From Nephrocerus scutellatus (lineage: Eukaryota; Arthropoda; Insecta; Diptera; Pipunculidae): a stretch of 64,000 bases of DNA. Under the pieces are notes generated by a model. The model saw only the letters and a list, made by a program, of their open reading frames with translations, did no database searches and was not told the origin of the DNA. The position numbers and the translations under genes are program-made. Below are positions 12,170 to 23,799 of this stretch, piece by piece (the stretch's first letter is position 1; the number at the start of each line of letters is the position of its first letter). The stretch is taken from contig OX352763.1 of the NCBI GenBank assembly GCA_947095585.1, positions 20,385,462 through 20,449,461 on the forward strand, given 5' to 3'.

Positions 12170-13140
12170 TTAGTAAAACATAAAACAAAAAAAGATATTT
12201 GTGTATAGATACATTTAGAAAATATTTCCTATACTTCAGATATTTTAGTTTTAATGTTTCTTTAAGGTCTGTAGCTAGTAAAACATTAGAACATAAAAAA
12301 TAAAAAAAATTCGTATCTAGATCTTAGAAAATATTTCATATACTTCAGATATTTTTGTTTCAATGTTTCTTTAAGGTCTGTACATCTGTATGGTTTGTAG
12401 CTAGTAAAGCATTAGAACATAAAAAATAAAAAAAAAATCGTATCTAGATACTATTAGAAAATATTTCCTATACTTCAGATACTCTATATTATTCAAGTTA
12501 CAATGTCTTTAAGGTCTGTATATCTGTAAAGTTTGTAGTTATTAAAAAATTAGAATTTAAAACATAAAAAATAAAAGATATTTGTATCTAGATACTTTTA
12601 TAAAATATTTCCTATAATTATTGCTCTATATTAGTTATAGATATCATTATTATCTGTAATGTATGTTGTTAGTAAAACATTCAAACACAAAAATAAAGGA
12701 CCCTTTTATCTAGATACATTTATAAAACGTATCTCTTACTGTAGAAACACGATGTATCAAAGTTATTTGTATTGTTTTTAGTTAGTAAAATATTAAATCA
12801 TAAAAATAAAAGTCCGTTGTAGTTAGATACATTTAGAAAATGTATCTTCCATCACAGATATACGATATATTTATTTCTCAATGCTATTCGTAAGGTTTTT
12901 AGTGTGTAAAAATAAAAAAAATTGTGTCCAGATACATTTGGAAACTATATCTCATATTTCAGATACTTTTACTTTTACATTATTTAACTTTTAATATTAT
13001 CTATAAGATTTTAAGTTAGTAAAACAGAAAAACATAAGTCGCTTGTATTTAGATACATTAATAAAAATGTTTTCCATACCTAACATATTACTCAGCACTA
13101 TCCCATATACAATAAAACTTACTCTATAGCTTTTAAATTA
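12170..13140 (-). repeat. Tandem array of about 8 diverged AT-rich units (110-140 bp)
   Basis: Each unit starts near AGTTAGTAAAACATTA, runs through an A-rich stretch (CATAAAAAATAAAA), then GTATCTAGATACATTTA and ATATTTCCTATACTTCAGAT, and ends with a T-rich half and TCTGTA..GTTTGTAGTT. Unit starts fall near 12171, 12277, 12402, 12540, 12671, 12780, 12903 and 13015. The first three are the most alike and later ones diverge strongly. No open frame is maintained, so this looks like an old intronic minisatellite. Confidence 0.8.
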
Positions 13141-15890
13141 CACTCAGTTGACCAGAAATCCACTAAACCTACTTTTAAGCCCTCAAACACCCTCGAGATG
13201 ACCTCTCAAGAGACTTTTCACTCGCAACAAATAAAATTTCATTTCCAACAGAATTGAAAATTTCTTATTGCCTCATTAATTTCCGCCCACAGACACACCA
13301 CAAACATTTAGTGCTACCAAAAATAACTTTCTGTGCGGCAGGCAGATCGTTATTCTTCCGCTCCTCAGTACACTTCCTACCGTTTGTCCGATCGCTCGAC
13401 GGATAGATATTGTGCAAATCATCAACCAATTAAAATGTGATCATCCATATAATAATTATAAAAACAAAAACAAAAAAGAACGAAGAAAACACTTAACTTT
13501 AAAAACACAACAACAACCAGAAGGAAAATGTAAAATCGAGAATTTATAATTCAGTAGGCGTGTGTTGTTGCTGTTGCTGGTGATCAAGTTAATATAATTA
13601 TCTTTAGACAGTCGCACATGTTTTTAATTGCGGCGATCGGCGCCATCACTGCCGATGAATAATCTTAAGTCGAGCACCGAACACGCATCCTCTAGGAGAT
13701 GGCAAAATTCCATTTGCGTTTTAGCAATTCTTCAAGTTTTTGCATGAGGAGGAGGAGGAGGAACATTTATGGACGCAACAACACAAAACTGAACTGACAA
13801 ATCAATTAAGCAATTTCAAGTCGGCACCAAGTCGGCTGCTCAGTGGAGCTTCCAGTCAGCCAAGCCAGTATTACATACATTGCAATGAAAAGAAAAAAAA
13901 CGGTCGAGATGGACAGGGAAACAGTAACATTCAAGGATAAGCGCATGAAGGGCCGTGAATTAAAGTCTAAACACACTTTTGTGTATGCGAGCGTGTGGTG
14001 CGAAAATGCAAAATGAACCAACTACGCCGCAAAGATAGAGCTAAAATGTACAACGAATGAAAATTGCAAAAACGCGTCATCATCATAGGCTGAGTGGAAA
14101 ACTGTGCACTGGGTGCAATGCTTAAGTGCCACCACCACTTCTGGACCGACAAAGTTGCACAAGAGAGGCACAAGTGCATCAAACACGCAGCTTTTAATTT
14201 GCAACCAAGATGCAAGAGGTCCGAAACGCAAGTCAGTTTACTATGAGTATACACAACACCGACATGAGCAGCCAGCCACCACCTACAAGAAGAATCCTCC
14301 TCCTACTTCTCGTGCTAGGCACCATGTTTTGTTTGCCATTTCGCTTAACGTCCTCTTGCAAGATTCACTTAACAATCCACTGCCTCTGCTCGCATTATTC
14401 AAATTTAGTGTGTAATTTTAGCCGACAACAGATTTAACATTTAGAAGATATGTTTAGATGCAAAGCAAACAAAAGCAGAAGAAGTAGGTAGATGTAGTGA
14501 AGCATGCAGTGCAGCGGATAGCATTTCATTTCGATTCCGAACAGGTGAAGTTGCTGCTGTCTCTCCCTCCGCCTGAAGTTGTCCGTCAGATACTTTAAGG
14601 ACAGAATCTAATCAAAAAGTCACCCCCTGTGGCGATCGATCTGGCTTAAATTGCCATATGCGATTGATATGTTTCACACAAACACACACAAACACACAGC
14701 AGTTGTGCAAATTCCATTAAAATTTTGACAGATTTTTGATTTGTTGTTGTTAGTTATTTTCTTTATTATTTGACTGGACGTGCCTTGCCTTAGCCTTAAG
14801 CAAGGTTCAGGTAGTAAACACTTTATATACAATTTGACATTCTTAATCGCTGTTTGCATATTATATTCGCGCGCATGTGTGAATACATTAACTAGTATTT
14901 TGCCTCTACACGAAATCAATCAAAAGCTTATTTTGTATTCTGGTCGGGGCAGATGGATGACTGATGGCACGTCACAGGCTAAGCCAGGGCTAAGTTGTGC
15001 TTAGCAATTGCGGAAGTGTCGATCAACGTTTTCTTATTTATCTTATTTGATTCCCAATAAATGAACTTAGAGTAGATATTCTGAATGCAAAGAAAACCAA
15101 ATCGAACTCAAAATTGAGAACTTTTGAAATTGAGGGATATTCTTTGCTAGTTTAGTCTAGAGACAGTTAGTTAGACAGTTAGACAGTTTAGTTTGACATT
15201 AACTTACACCGTATTAACGGTGACATCTTATAGACTTTATAAAATTAACATTGATAAATTGATAAAAAATAAATAGAAAGAAGAAATTGAAAATGAGATA
15301 GATATCATTACAAAAATAAAATAATTTGAGGGGGTTATACAAGTGCAAGCACACCCTGCTTGCGATAACTTAATTGACTATATTGCCAACTGTTAATGAA
15401 ACAAAAGAAAATGGAATCTTAATTTAACGAATTAATCCACTACAATTGAAAAAGAGTTGATCACATACTAATATAAGTATATAATGAGCTCAATAGGCGA
15501 TATTGACTATAAAGTTGATGCTTTTTGTCAGAAGGCCAGAAGGTCAGAATCGATTATGAATCAGAAAACATAATAACACGCAACACCACATCTATAACGA
15601 CTTGATGACAAAAATTTAGAGAGATTTGTTGGTAAGCATCGACCATATAGCCCTTCAACTGGCGAACGTTTGATAATTGCAGAACTCTTCAAATAGAGTA
15701 AATTAAACTTTAAACTGTGAAAAAGTCCTAGTACAGTTTTACCGCCCAGAAATCTCTGAACGTCTGCAGTAGTGTAAAAGTGAGTTTTCAGAAGAATTAC
15801 AGAGGACAATACATGACCATAATTTCGGCTTTTTAGGATATGAAACTTTATGTTGAAAACTTAATTCTAGAGCAGATTTTTTAGTACGTT
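13141..15890. other. Intronic spacer, nothing recognised
   Basis: Contains GAGGAGGAGGAGGAGG at 13745-13762 and a GTTAGACAGTTAGACAGT run near 15165-15192. Several overlapping 60-100 codon frames at 13.7-15.0 kb on both strands cancel each other as evidence. No domain is recognised. Confidence 0.5.
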
Positions 15891-15899
15891 ACGTACTAA

Positions 15900-16270
15900 G
15901 TCACAAATCAGGTGGAGCCGTATGTCAAACTACGCCATATCAAGATTGATGTCGAAAGAGAGGAAAGCGAAGAGGAAACCACAGACTTGCTCTCTAGAAT
16001 ACGGAAGGATATTGCCAGAGTTGTGGCTATTTGCACAGGCCACTGTATGCCAAGTTGGGTATACCGTGCATCAACTTCTGCAGAAATTGCAAAGATGAAA
16101 ATGAAATGAAATGATGCAGCTGTCCAGTCCTAGCTGGTTCAACACACCGCACTTCAGGTAAATCATTTTTTGCCGACCTAAAAAGAGCTCTTAGATTACA
16201 GGATCATGGAATTGATCTCGTATCTGAATGCTACAGGCTGTATTTAAAAAGCGTAAATATCCGTGTAAGG
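15900..16270 (+). mobile_element. LINE ORF2 C-terminal fragment
   Basis: The plus strand encodes KDIARVVAICTGHC, then (after small shifts) CRDENE, then CPVLAGSTHRTSGKSFFADL. This follows the C-terminus of insect LINEs with an RNase H, where 'vv.v.TGHC.ig.ha..lg....d.CRsC.deeE...HllC.CPal' is a zinc-knuckle-like tail. The first Cys-rich part is disrupted. It is a short dead fragment inside the host intron. Confidence 0.65.
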
Positions 16271-16374
16271 TTCTTCGAAATTTGTGGTATCAAAACAACG
16301 CTAATAGAGAGCCTCGCAACTACAGCGTGGTTTCCCACTCTACCTGCCTACATATGTACGTAAATGAGTATTTA

Positions 16375-17345
16375 GATATACAACTAAGCATCTAAATATA
16401 TATATATAAAAACAGCCCATAAAAGTTAAAAATTTTCTTGTAAATTCTATTATATGTATAATATAACATGTATAATATAATAAGATACATATGTGTATAA
16501 AATTTTAAGAAAATCGGGCCCTTTTTTAAAGAAAATTTGTATGGGTGCTCCACGACCCCAGGGCCCGATCAATCGGTTAAGTTTTGTAAAATATTTGTAT
16601 GGGAGCCTTACGACCGCGAGGACTGAGGGGCACCAAATTTTAATAGAAAGTGTTGTCATCGGAGTTACACTTGTGTGCAAAGTTTGAATAAAATCCGGCT
16701 TTAGTAAATGGGTTAAAAATTGATCACAAAATACTACCACCTAGCCACCGAGCCAGCCAGACAGACTTGGGCACGCAAAGTTAATATGTAGAATTTAAGA
16801 AGTTTCTTAAAATATAAATAAGTATATCTAGATGTACTCAAAATATTATCTAGATATTTATAAAAGTATATACATATAGATAAAAGTATCTAAATATTTG
16901 AATAAGTATCTAGATGTAATAAAATTGTATATATATGTATGTATATATAAGTAAGTAATGTATTAAAAGCAACTAGATATAACTGTCTTTATATATGTAT
17001 TAGAATAAGTATCTAGATATATTTAAACAGGTATCTAGGTATATAAATAAATATTTAGATGTAAGTATTTGGAATAAAATTAAGTATCAAGATATAAAAA
17101 TAAGTATCTAGATACAAATTTTTGTGTGTAAATGTATATATGTATGTATAAATAAGTACCTTAATTATTATCTAAATGTATTAAAAGTATCTAGATATAA
17201 CTGTCTCTATATATGTATTAGCATAAGTATCTAGTTATATTTAAACAAGTATCTAGGTATATAAATAAATATTTAGATGTAAGTATTTGGAATAAAATGA
17301 AGTATCTAGATACAAATTTTTTTGTGAAAATAGAACGCAGCTGAT
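16375..17345. repeat. AT-rich array with TATCTAGATA motifs
   Basis: There are repeats of AAGTATCTAGATATA at irregular 20-60 bp spacing (for example 16829, 16852, 16909, 17012, 17109, 17190 and 17313). Inside, a segment of about 165 bp, from GTATTAAAAGCAACTAGATA (about 16964) to TAGATACAAATTTTTGTG, recurs about 213 bp later (from about 17177). A non-AT piece at 16505-16770 interrupts it and is listed separately. Confidence 0.75.
16505..16770 (+). repeat. Probable dispersed non-coding element
   Basis: This GC-richer island begins near CGGGCCCTTTTTTAAAG. It has two TTTGTATGGGTGCTCC / TTTGTATGGGAGCCTT blocks and ends after TGTGCAAAGTTTGAATAAAA and AGCCAGCCAGACAGACTT. Blocks of the type 'TTTGTATGGGAGCCCC...GTGTGCAAAGTTTGAA' are familiar from short repeated elements in flies. 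I cannot assign a superfamily. Confidence 0.45.
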
Positions 17346-19914
17346 TGATATATAGCAAAAAATAGTTATTTTTTAACAATTATAATGAGAATTTTTTATT
17401 TTAACCAAATAAGTATTTGTAAAGCATAAAAGTTGTTTTCATTGTATTGTCAGAAAACAAAAATCATCGGCTTTGAGCCAAAACTATGAATGTGTTTCCC
17501 ACTTTATCCACTAAATTGACTATATTTGAAACATACTTTATATATAAGTTCGACATGATCCTAACTTAGAGTACATAGTACAGATGTACAAAATTTTCTT
17601 AGACTTTCGGTATAAATTCGACAGAATAACATTGCTATTTCTAGAAAACACTTCTTTCTTCTAATTATACTTCTACGAATTTATACATTGAGGTTTCTTC
17701 TAACAGATTTTTGATTATCTGGTAAAAATTAATTTTTCACTTCTCGCGCCAAATATTTCGTTTCGCTGACATCAGAAATCTCTAAATCCGTCAAGTAAAA
17801 TATCAATCTTTGCACGAAATCATCGTCTTCACCGAGTATTCTCAGAGAAAAAAAACTGCAAATCATTTAAAACTCTTGCCTTGTTAACCAACGTTGGCCA
17901 TTCTGATTACTGTTTGTTTGCACAAAAAACCTTCAATTTCAAGTGCTCTCGCACTCTTGCCCGGCGATAAGTCTCTTATGGTATGGATGGACCATCTTAC
18001 ACGCTTCACTCCTAAAGCCTAAATCTTATTCCTCTTCACTATCCATCCATAATGATAAATTCAAACATATTGCTGACACCGACAACAATGCAAACACTTC
18101 AATTTTATATATATCCGACACAAAACGATGAACATGAAATAAAAAAAGAACATGGGAACGATTGTAGAAGTTGTTCTACGCATTTAGGTAGAAAGGCTGA
18201 TAGATAGAAATCTACCAGGATAGTTTTGTAAGAGCAGCGGGAGGCAAAGGCGAGAAATTCAAATAAAATTGTGTTAAACATTTGGTGTGCAAATACACTA
18301 TAGTCTAAGCAGCTTCACTGTCTGTCTGACTGACTGACTGTCACTCTCCTAAATACACACTGTAATGAAATGTTAGACGTAGGAGTCCGTCCCAGTGTGG
18401 TATCGTGGTATCAACTGCTTTTGCCAGATGATCCGATCTGATGTCTAAAGTCGCACGATTACAGAGCTCAGCGGACAGGCAATTCATTATCCAGCAAAAT
18501 CGAAAAACAAACAAAACTTGCTGGACATAAAAGTGCTACAGGCGGACCGACCGACACTCGCTTGTCATAATTCAAGCAAATTAGAAATTTGATTACAAAT
18601 CGGACACTGTGCGTCAATGGCTTTTTGACTGAAGTGACAGCAATGGAATTTGTTCGAAAATTTGTCGCAGTAGTGGGAATGACACATTTTGCCCTCCACT
18701 TCATATAACATTAACTGTAATGAATCGATAAGACTGGCATGGTTTTTAGTTACAGTCATATTTTTTTGTTGGAAAATTCCAATTAAAAAAATTGAACTGA
18801 TACCAAAGACTAACCTACTCCCTTCCTGCTATCAGTGCAGCAGTTTTATGGTGCACTTGGGGTACTTTTGGTGCATTAAAACCGGCAACTGAACCGTTTG
18901 AATATAACCTCTTCCCTAGGACTAGTCGGGAAAATTTATGATGGCAGGAGTCGTAAAATTTTATTGGCTAGCAGTAGTTGTCGGTCGCTTGCTCGTCAGG
19001 CTCAAGAACAAAGTTCTCGTCCGTTCGACCCTACCGCCGATAATCAAACCGCCTTATAGAATAAATATTTTTTTTTATCAAAATCAGAATTCAAATGCTT
19101 TTCTAGGCCTTTCTCAAACGAAGTGGCCAACATATTAGATTTGTCATTTGTTATTATTTATTTATAAAGAAATATAATGCGCTTGCATGTGAGGCCAGTT
19201 GCTTGTTGTTGCAATCGACTATGGAATACGATTTGTCGTGAAAAAAATTCGAAACTTCCCTCAGTTATAGTTTTGGTCAAATAACGGCCCGACCAAATTA
19301 CGTTGAGTGTGCATATCGCTGTTTGGTGTGTTGACATCGTTTGTTCGCTGACATAAACCAAAACAACTACATACTCGTATGTTAGCAAAGTGTGGATAAA
19401 CATAATTTATTGGACATACGAGTCATATGCGATTGGAGACGTTTTTATGAGTTATTAAAAAAATTATATTTTGTTGATTAGGCATTCGTATGGCAGTATG
19501 GGCGCCCACCACTGCCATTCGCTTCAAATGATACGAGGTGTCATTTTTATTGCTTTTTGTGTCTCTGATGTTGTGCATGCGCCTAGACACAGTGGGCTAG
19601 TTGAAGAAACTTAATCATAACGAGATTATGATTGATATTCTATCTACACGTATATGTTATTTCCTGTTGCGTTGCCAAATTAACGTGACAGATATGCGAA
19701 TATGAAGTGCAACAGTAGGAGATACAAGGTATGAATTGTTTTAAATGACACAATGTATCAACATGATCGGTGGATGAGTTCGAGTGTAATTTAATTACAA
19801 ATTTATGCATATGCGCTTATATGTTGTGTAAGAACAACGTTTTTGGGGATATAGAGATATGAAAATTCTCGGAAAAATGTAAGGTCCAAACAAGAAATTC
19901 CTTAAATTACACCG
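17346..19914. other. Intronic spacer, nothing recognised
   Basis: Moderately AT-rich. A GACTGACTGACTGTCAC run lies near 18325. No coding or RNA feature is supported. Confidence 0.5.
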
Positions 19915-20380
19915 AAACAGACTTTTAGGTACGTGAATGAGTATTTAGATATACAAAACAGTATCTAGATACATAAATAATATGTAGTGGTATAAATAAG
20001 TATCTAGATGCAAAATTGAAAGTATTTAGGTAAACAAATGAGTAGTTAGATACATATTAAAGTATTTAGATATTTAAATATACGCATCTAGATTTATTAA
20101 AATAAGTATCTAGAAGTATAAAGATGTAAAATGGAAAGAATTTCGATATAGAAATAAGTATCCCAAGTATCTAGATATATAAAGTGATATCTAGATGTAT
20201 TTAAAATGTATTTTAAATGTATCTAGATACAAAAAAATATGTCTATCTACAGATAAAGATTGATATAGAAAGATAGCAAAAAATTGTTTTTCCTTAAAAA
20301 AATTTAGAAAATTCTATCTTTAAACTAGCGCAATTAGATACAAAAGTATCGCTTGATAGGAAAATTAAAAATATATATAT
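19915..20380. repeat. AT-rich TATCTAGATA array near the 5' splice site
   Basis: Starts TACGTGAATGAGTATTTAG and runs through at least seven TCTAGA-centred motifs to GTATCTAGATACAAAAAAAT. Composition and motif match the 16.4-17.3 kb array. It ends about 60 bp before the exon 1 donor. Confidence 0.75.
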
Positions 20381-20437
20381 ATCTCAGCACATTTGCAAAA
20401 CTCCACCAATTCGGCGCGCTCTATATCCACAACTTAC

Positions 20438-20560
20438 CTTTTGATAGCAACTTTGTCGGCATCTGAAGAGATCTTTTGATCCAACTCCTTGCGCATTTGT
20501 AAATCCGAAAAGTGCAGTTGCGGCTAAAGCCAAAACTATTGCGATCTTCGATTGTTGCAT
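20438..20560 (-). CDS. Coding exon 1: signal peptide and start of Cys-rich domain (anosmin/Kal1-like candidate)
   Basis: The ATG is at 20560-20558 and 41 codons are followed by the donor AAG|GTAAGT at 20437. Residues 1-5 (MQQSK) form a charged n-region, residues 6-20 a hydrophobic core (IAIVLALAATALFGF), and TNA|QG gives a likely signal peptidase site after residue 23. The mature part has C34 and C38 (CRQSC), and the exon ends in phase 0. It joins exon 2 (379-426) to place four cysteines as C-x3-C-x10-C-x5-C. The protein is therefore secreted or the ectodomain of a membrane protein. The anosmin/Kal1 assignment comes only from that Cys spacing after a signal peptide and is a hypothesis. The upstream TATA-less promoter and the 5' UTR ending ACGGAAGTCATC before the ATG support the start. 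Expression should follow the Inr/DPE promoter at 20886-20921. Confidence 0.8.
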
Positions 20561-20919
20561 GATGACTTCCGTTTGGTTGTTGTTGTGTATTTTTTATTTA
20601 GTTTCAAATTCACACAAAAATTTCAATCAGCAATTTATTGAAGATTCTTGTAGATCACTTTTTTCTTTTTGATGAAAAAAAAAACTGAAAATTTTCACAC
20701 AAAAATTAACTCAAGAACGCACAAAATGAAAGATTTTCTTATTATGACGAACGAAAACCAAAACCAACGACGATTTACGTAGAGTCGATAAGACGAACGT
20801 ACCGTACGTACGACAAATTAAAAAAAAATAAATTCACAAAATCTTCGACGGACTCTATGCGATGGTTTTACAATTTGCGAACGAACACGACCAATCCACT
20901 CGAAGACAAGTTCTGAACT
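20561..20919 (-). other. Predicted 5' UTR of the secreted Cys-rich gene
   Basis: This runs from the predicted +1 A (20919) to the ATG: 359 nt, A/T-rich with CAACAACAACCAAAC just before the start codon, a common feature of fly 5' UTRs. No upstream intron is needed to connect promoter and ATG. Confidence 0.55.
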
Positions 20920-20921
20920 GA
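20886..20921 (-). promoter_or_regulatory. TATA-less core promoter: Inr + MTE-like + DPE
   Basis: On the minus strand TTCAGTTC gives the fly initiator TCAGTT (consensus TCAKTY) with +1 A at 20919. Counting from it, +28 to +34 is GGTCGTG (20892-20886), a perfect match to the DPE RGWCGTG at exactly the required distance. Positions +18 to +27 (CGAGTGGATT) match 7 of 10 positions of the MTE consensus CSARCSSAAC. No TATA box lies 30 bp upstream. Correct spacing of two independent motifs, 360 bp before a signal-peptide ATG, makes chance unlikely. Confidence 0.85.
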
Positions 20922-20929
20922 AGCAACTG

Positions 20930-23035
20930 GCTGAATCGACAAAACATTTAAAAACTCGAAATGGAAACGAATGAGAATCGGTCGGTGTGTTCGGCTGCCG
21001 TATCGGCGACTCGTCGTTTGTCGTTCGTCGTTTGAAGAACAAGAATTGCAGTATGCATGCAACAAACAACAGACGACCAGACGAACCGACGAACATAATC
21101 ATCTTCCTTTTATCATCGTAACGTAGTGAGAATTTGGTTGCTTCAGTAAAATATCAACGAGCGACAATAGAACTGCAACAACAACAACAAAAAAACAGAT
21201 GCAACATCAACAATATCTGCTAGCGCTTAGCTGCAAGCAACTTTGTGGCATGGAATTAAACGGAGACCACAACCATGAGCATAGCACATGTCGCACAGGA
21301 ACAGGCACAAGACCCAACAAACACAACAATCAACCATCGAACCCCGTCGATCCTGTCCGATCGAACTGTGTACTTAATTTACGTTTGCTCTGCTTGACGC
21401 AAAGAAAAAAAAAAGGAAACTGACAGAAATTGAAACCTGTTTCGCGTGCTGAAGTGTTGACTGAACGGTAGAAAATTGTACGAACAGTTTTCTGAAATTT
21501 TGAAAGCCTGTGGTGTTCGTTCTAACACGCATGATCGAATCTAAGCACGTGTTTAACCGGACTTGCACGCAAGCGTTAGAAAAACGTAAATAAACTTACC
21601 TCACGTTGTAACTGAGTGAATTTGTTGTATACTCCGTGATGTTCTTTCTCTGTTTATCGAACGATAGAACTCCGCACTAAGTTCGATGAAAATTTTTATT
21701 GGCATCGAACTTGTAGTGCAATATTCGAACAAATCCAAAAAATTCAAGGGGAAATAGTTTTCGAAGAAGACGATTGCAGCTTTGCAGACTGTGCGAATGA
21801 GCACAACTACTATGCTTTGGTTATTGGGTTTCAGACAATTCCGTAAAGTAACTTGGCATCAAACATGTTTGCATGTAGTTTTGGTTTGACGATGACGGTT
21901 TTGTTACTACTCTGTATAGACTTACAGACCGAATATTCTGTTTATTTTGGGCTGTAACTAAGCCTTTAAAAACCCCTTCTGCCTGCACATGCATTACTCA
22001 TTTGCTGTTGTAGTTGCAGTTGTAACACGGAAACCAAAAGAATATTTAGTTCGAAGCCGCCATCGTTTCGTTGTTGAAGGTCATTTAGTGACAATTTGGT
22101 TGATTGGATTCTTGTTCGGTTGTTCTCCTTTTTCGATCCCATTTTATTTTGCACAATCAAGCAGTTGCCCGCCTGGCGTTGTGCTGCGTTCCTCTTCACT
22201 TCATGATGATTTTTGTATTCGTTCTTGTTGCTTGCTTCTTGTCATTGCCTCTCAAGAGAATGGTGGTAAATACGGGATAGGTTCATGTTTGTTGCATTCC
22301 GTTGTCATCGTTGTTTGATGAGTGCGAGTGTACTTTATGCAATTCTGGAATACGATAAAAGCAAGAAAGGCACCTCTAGTACCTGTCAGAGGAAAACAAA
22401 CGGCTACCTGGCACAAAAACAATCAATGGGAAGAACAATCAGAAGAGAAAAGTAAAAAAAAAAACAATTCGTCGAATCGAATATTATTTACGACGATTGC
22501 TGCTGCAGGGTGCATGACAATTGCATAGTGTTCCTTGTGTTTCAGTTAAGGTGCTGTTGCTTGCATGCATGCAATTTCTTAGTTGCGGGAAACCATTTTT
22601 TCTAGGATTTCCTGTTAAGACTGCAGAACGCTGAATGCTGTGCAAAAAATTAGCAAAAAATATTCTATGTTGTCGAAGAAGCATACACAGTTTTTCTGGC
22701 GAACGTCATAATTGCCTTTGTCATTTGCTGGTAATATTTTCCCGGTTTCTCTGGAATTCACTTTCTCGCTAAAAAAGATAATTAAAATTAAATTTTTTTT
22801 CCACAACCAAACGGCGCCAGATTATGCCCATTCAGGCAACTTTCTTTTTATGTTGACTTTACCTGCTGATAAGCGAATCCATGCCACTTCCTTGAAATAT
22901 TTTCTTAAAAACGGCGAGTTTTTGCGAAGTTACATGGCAAAAGCTATATATAAAATGGTGCTGCATTTTGTTGTATTCGTAGACCTTTACCAAAGACAAT
23001 TAAGGAGTTTTCAATAGGGACATAACAATTATGTA
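20930..23035. other. Upstream intergenic region of the Cys-rich gene
   Basis: A moderately GC region with CAACAACAACAAC at 21177-21190 and many overlapping short frames on both strands. I recognise no gene. It probably holds cis-regulatory DNA for the promoter at 20.9 kb, but no specific site is supported. Confidence 0.4.
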
Positions 23036-23049
23036 TTTTATTGCAAACG

Positions 23050-23530
23050 CATTGAATTTTGACTGGTAAAAGCCGAGATATACGAGTTCCTAGCAAAAAC
23101 TTTCCACTACTATAGACACACGAGCTAATGTATTCTGCTATGCGAGTGATTACACACACCCGTGTATGTATATTTAGTTATAATTTAGTCCAAAGACTAA
23201 TTTATCTTAGAAGCCTAATAGTATGCAACGTTAAATGTAGGTCTTTCACTCATAGGTCATTCAGTCAAAAGCGATTTCTGAAATAGACTGAAAAAACCAC
23301 ATTTTACTTTGCAAACGTTTAGGACGTTTCGATATCGATGCGTAGATTGAGTATTTTTTTCAGTTTCTCAGGGATAGTAACCCCTATGAATGAAAAAATT
23401 ACGCCATCACAAGCCGAGAGCTAACCAATTGTTTTAATGCAAGTCCCATCCAATTTTGACTGGCAGAAGCCAAGATATACGACACGGCAAACAAACGTAC
23501 AAACGTACAAACGTACAAATGTACACACGC
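23050..23530. repeat. Diverged dispersed repeat pair and (CAAACGTA)n
   Basis: TTTTGACTGGTAAAAGCCGA at about 23057 recurs as TTTTGACTGGCAGAAGCCAA at about 23454, each followed by GATATACGA. An ACAAACGTACAAACGTAC run follows at 23490-23525. This looks like two remnants of one non-coding element. Superfamily unknown. Confidence 0.5.
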
Positions 23531-23799
23531 TCCTCTCCTCTTAATATAATTCATCCTCGGGCTCGTAATTTATCAATCAATGAAAAAGAAAACGCTAGGA
23601 AAATAAATACTTTTGTTTTTTATTCGCTACTAGCTGTTCCCAGGCGCTCCGTTACCAGCACACATGAACCCTTGCCTTCCTCTTAGCACCATGGGGTTTG
23701 CGAGTGTACTATAGCATATAACCTTTTTCCACCTGCCAATAATATACGTTGATAATTTTATAAAAATCAGTTGGTAAATGTGAGTTTCCCGAATTCGCA

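Larger units (their letters stand above)
427..20437 (-). other. 20 kb first coding intron, loaded with repeats
   Basis: The donor AAG|GTAAGT lies at 20437 and the acceptor TTTTCAG ends at 427; both flanking exons are phase 0. The intron holds a foldback (981-1093), mariner pieces (1.65 and 8.6-9.0 kb), LINE pieces (5.5, 6.1 and 15.9 kb), two copies of a dispersed repeat (5.3 and 9.3 kb) and three AT-rich arrays (12.2, 16.4 and 19.9 kb). Open frames of 60-127 codons inside it have no recognisable domains and look like chance frames. Very long first introns are common in fly genes for secreted or developmental proteins. Confidence 0.6.
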
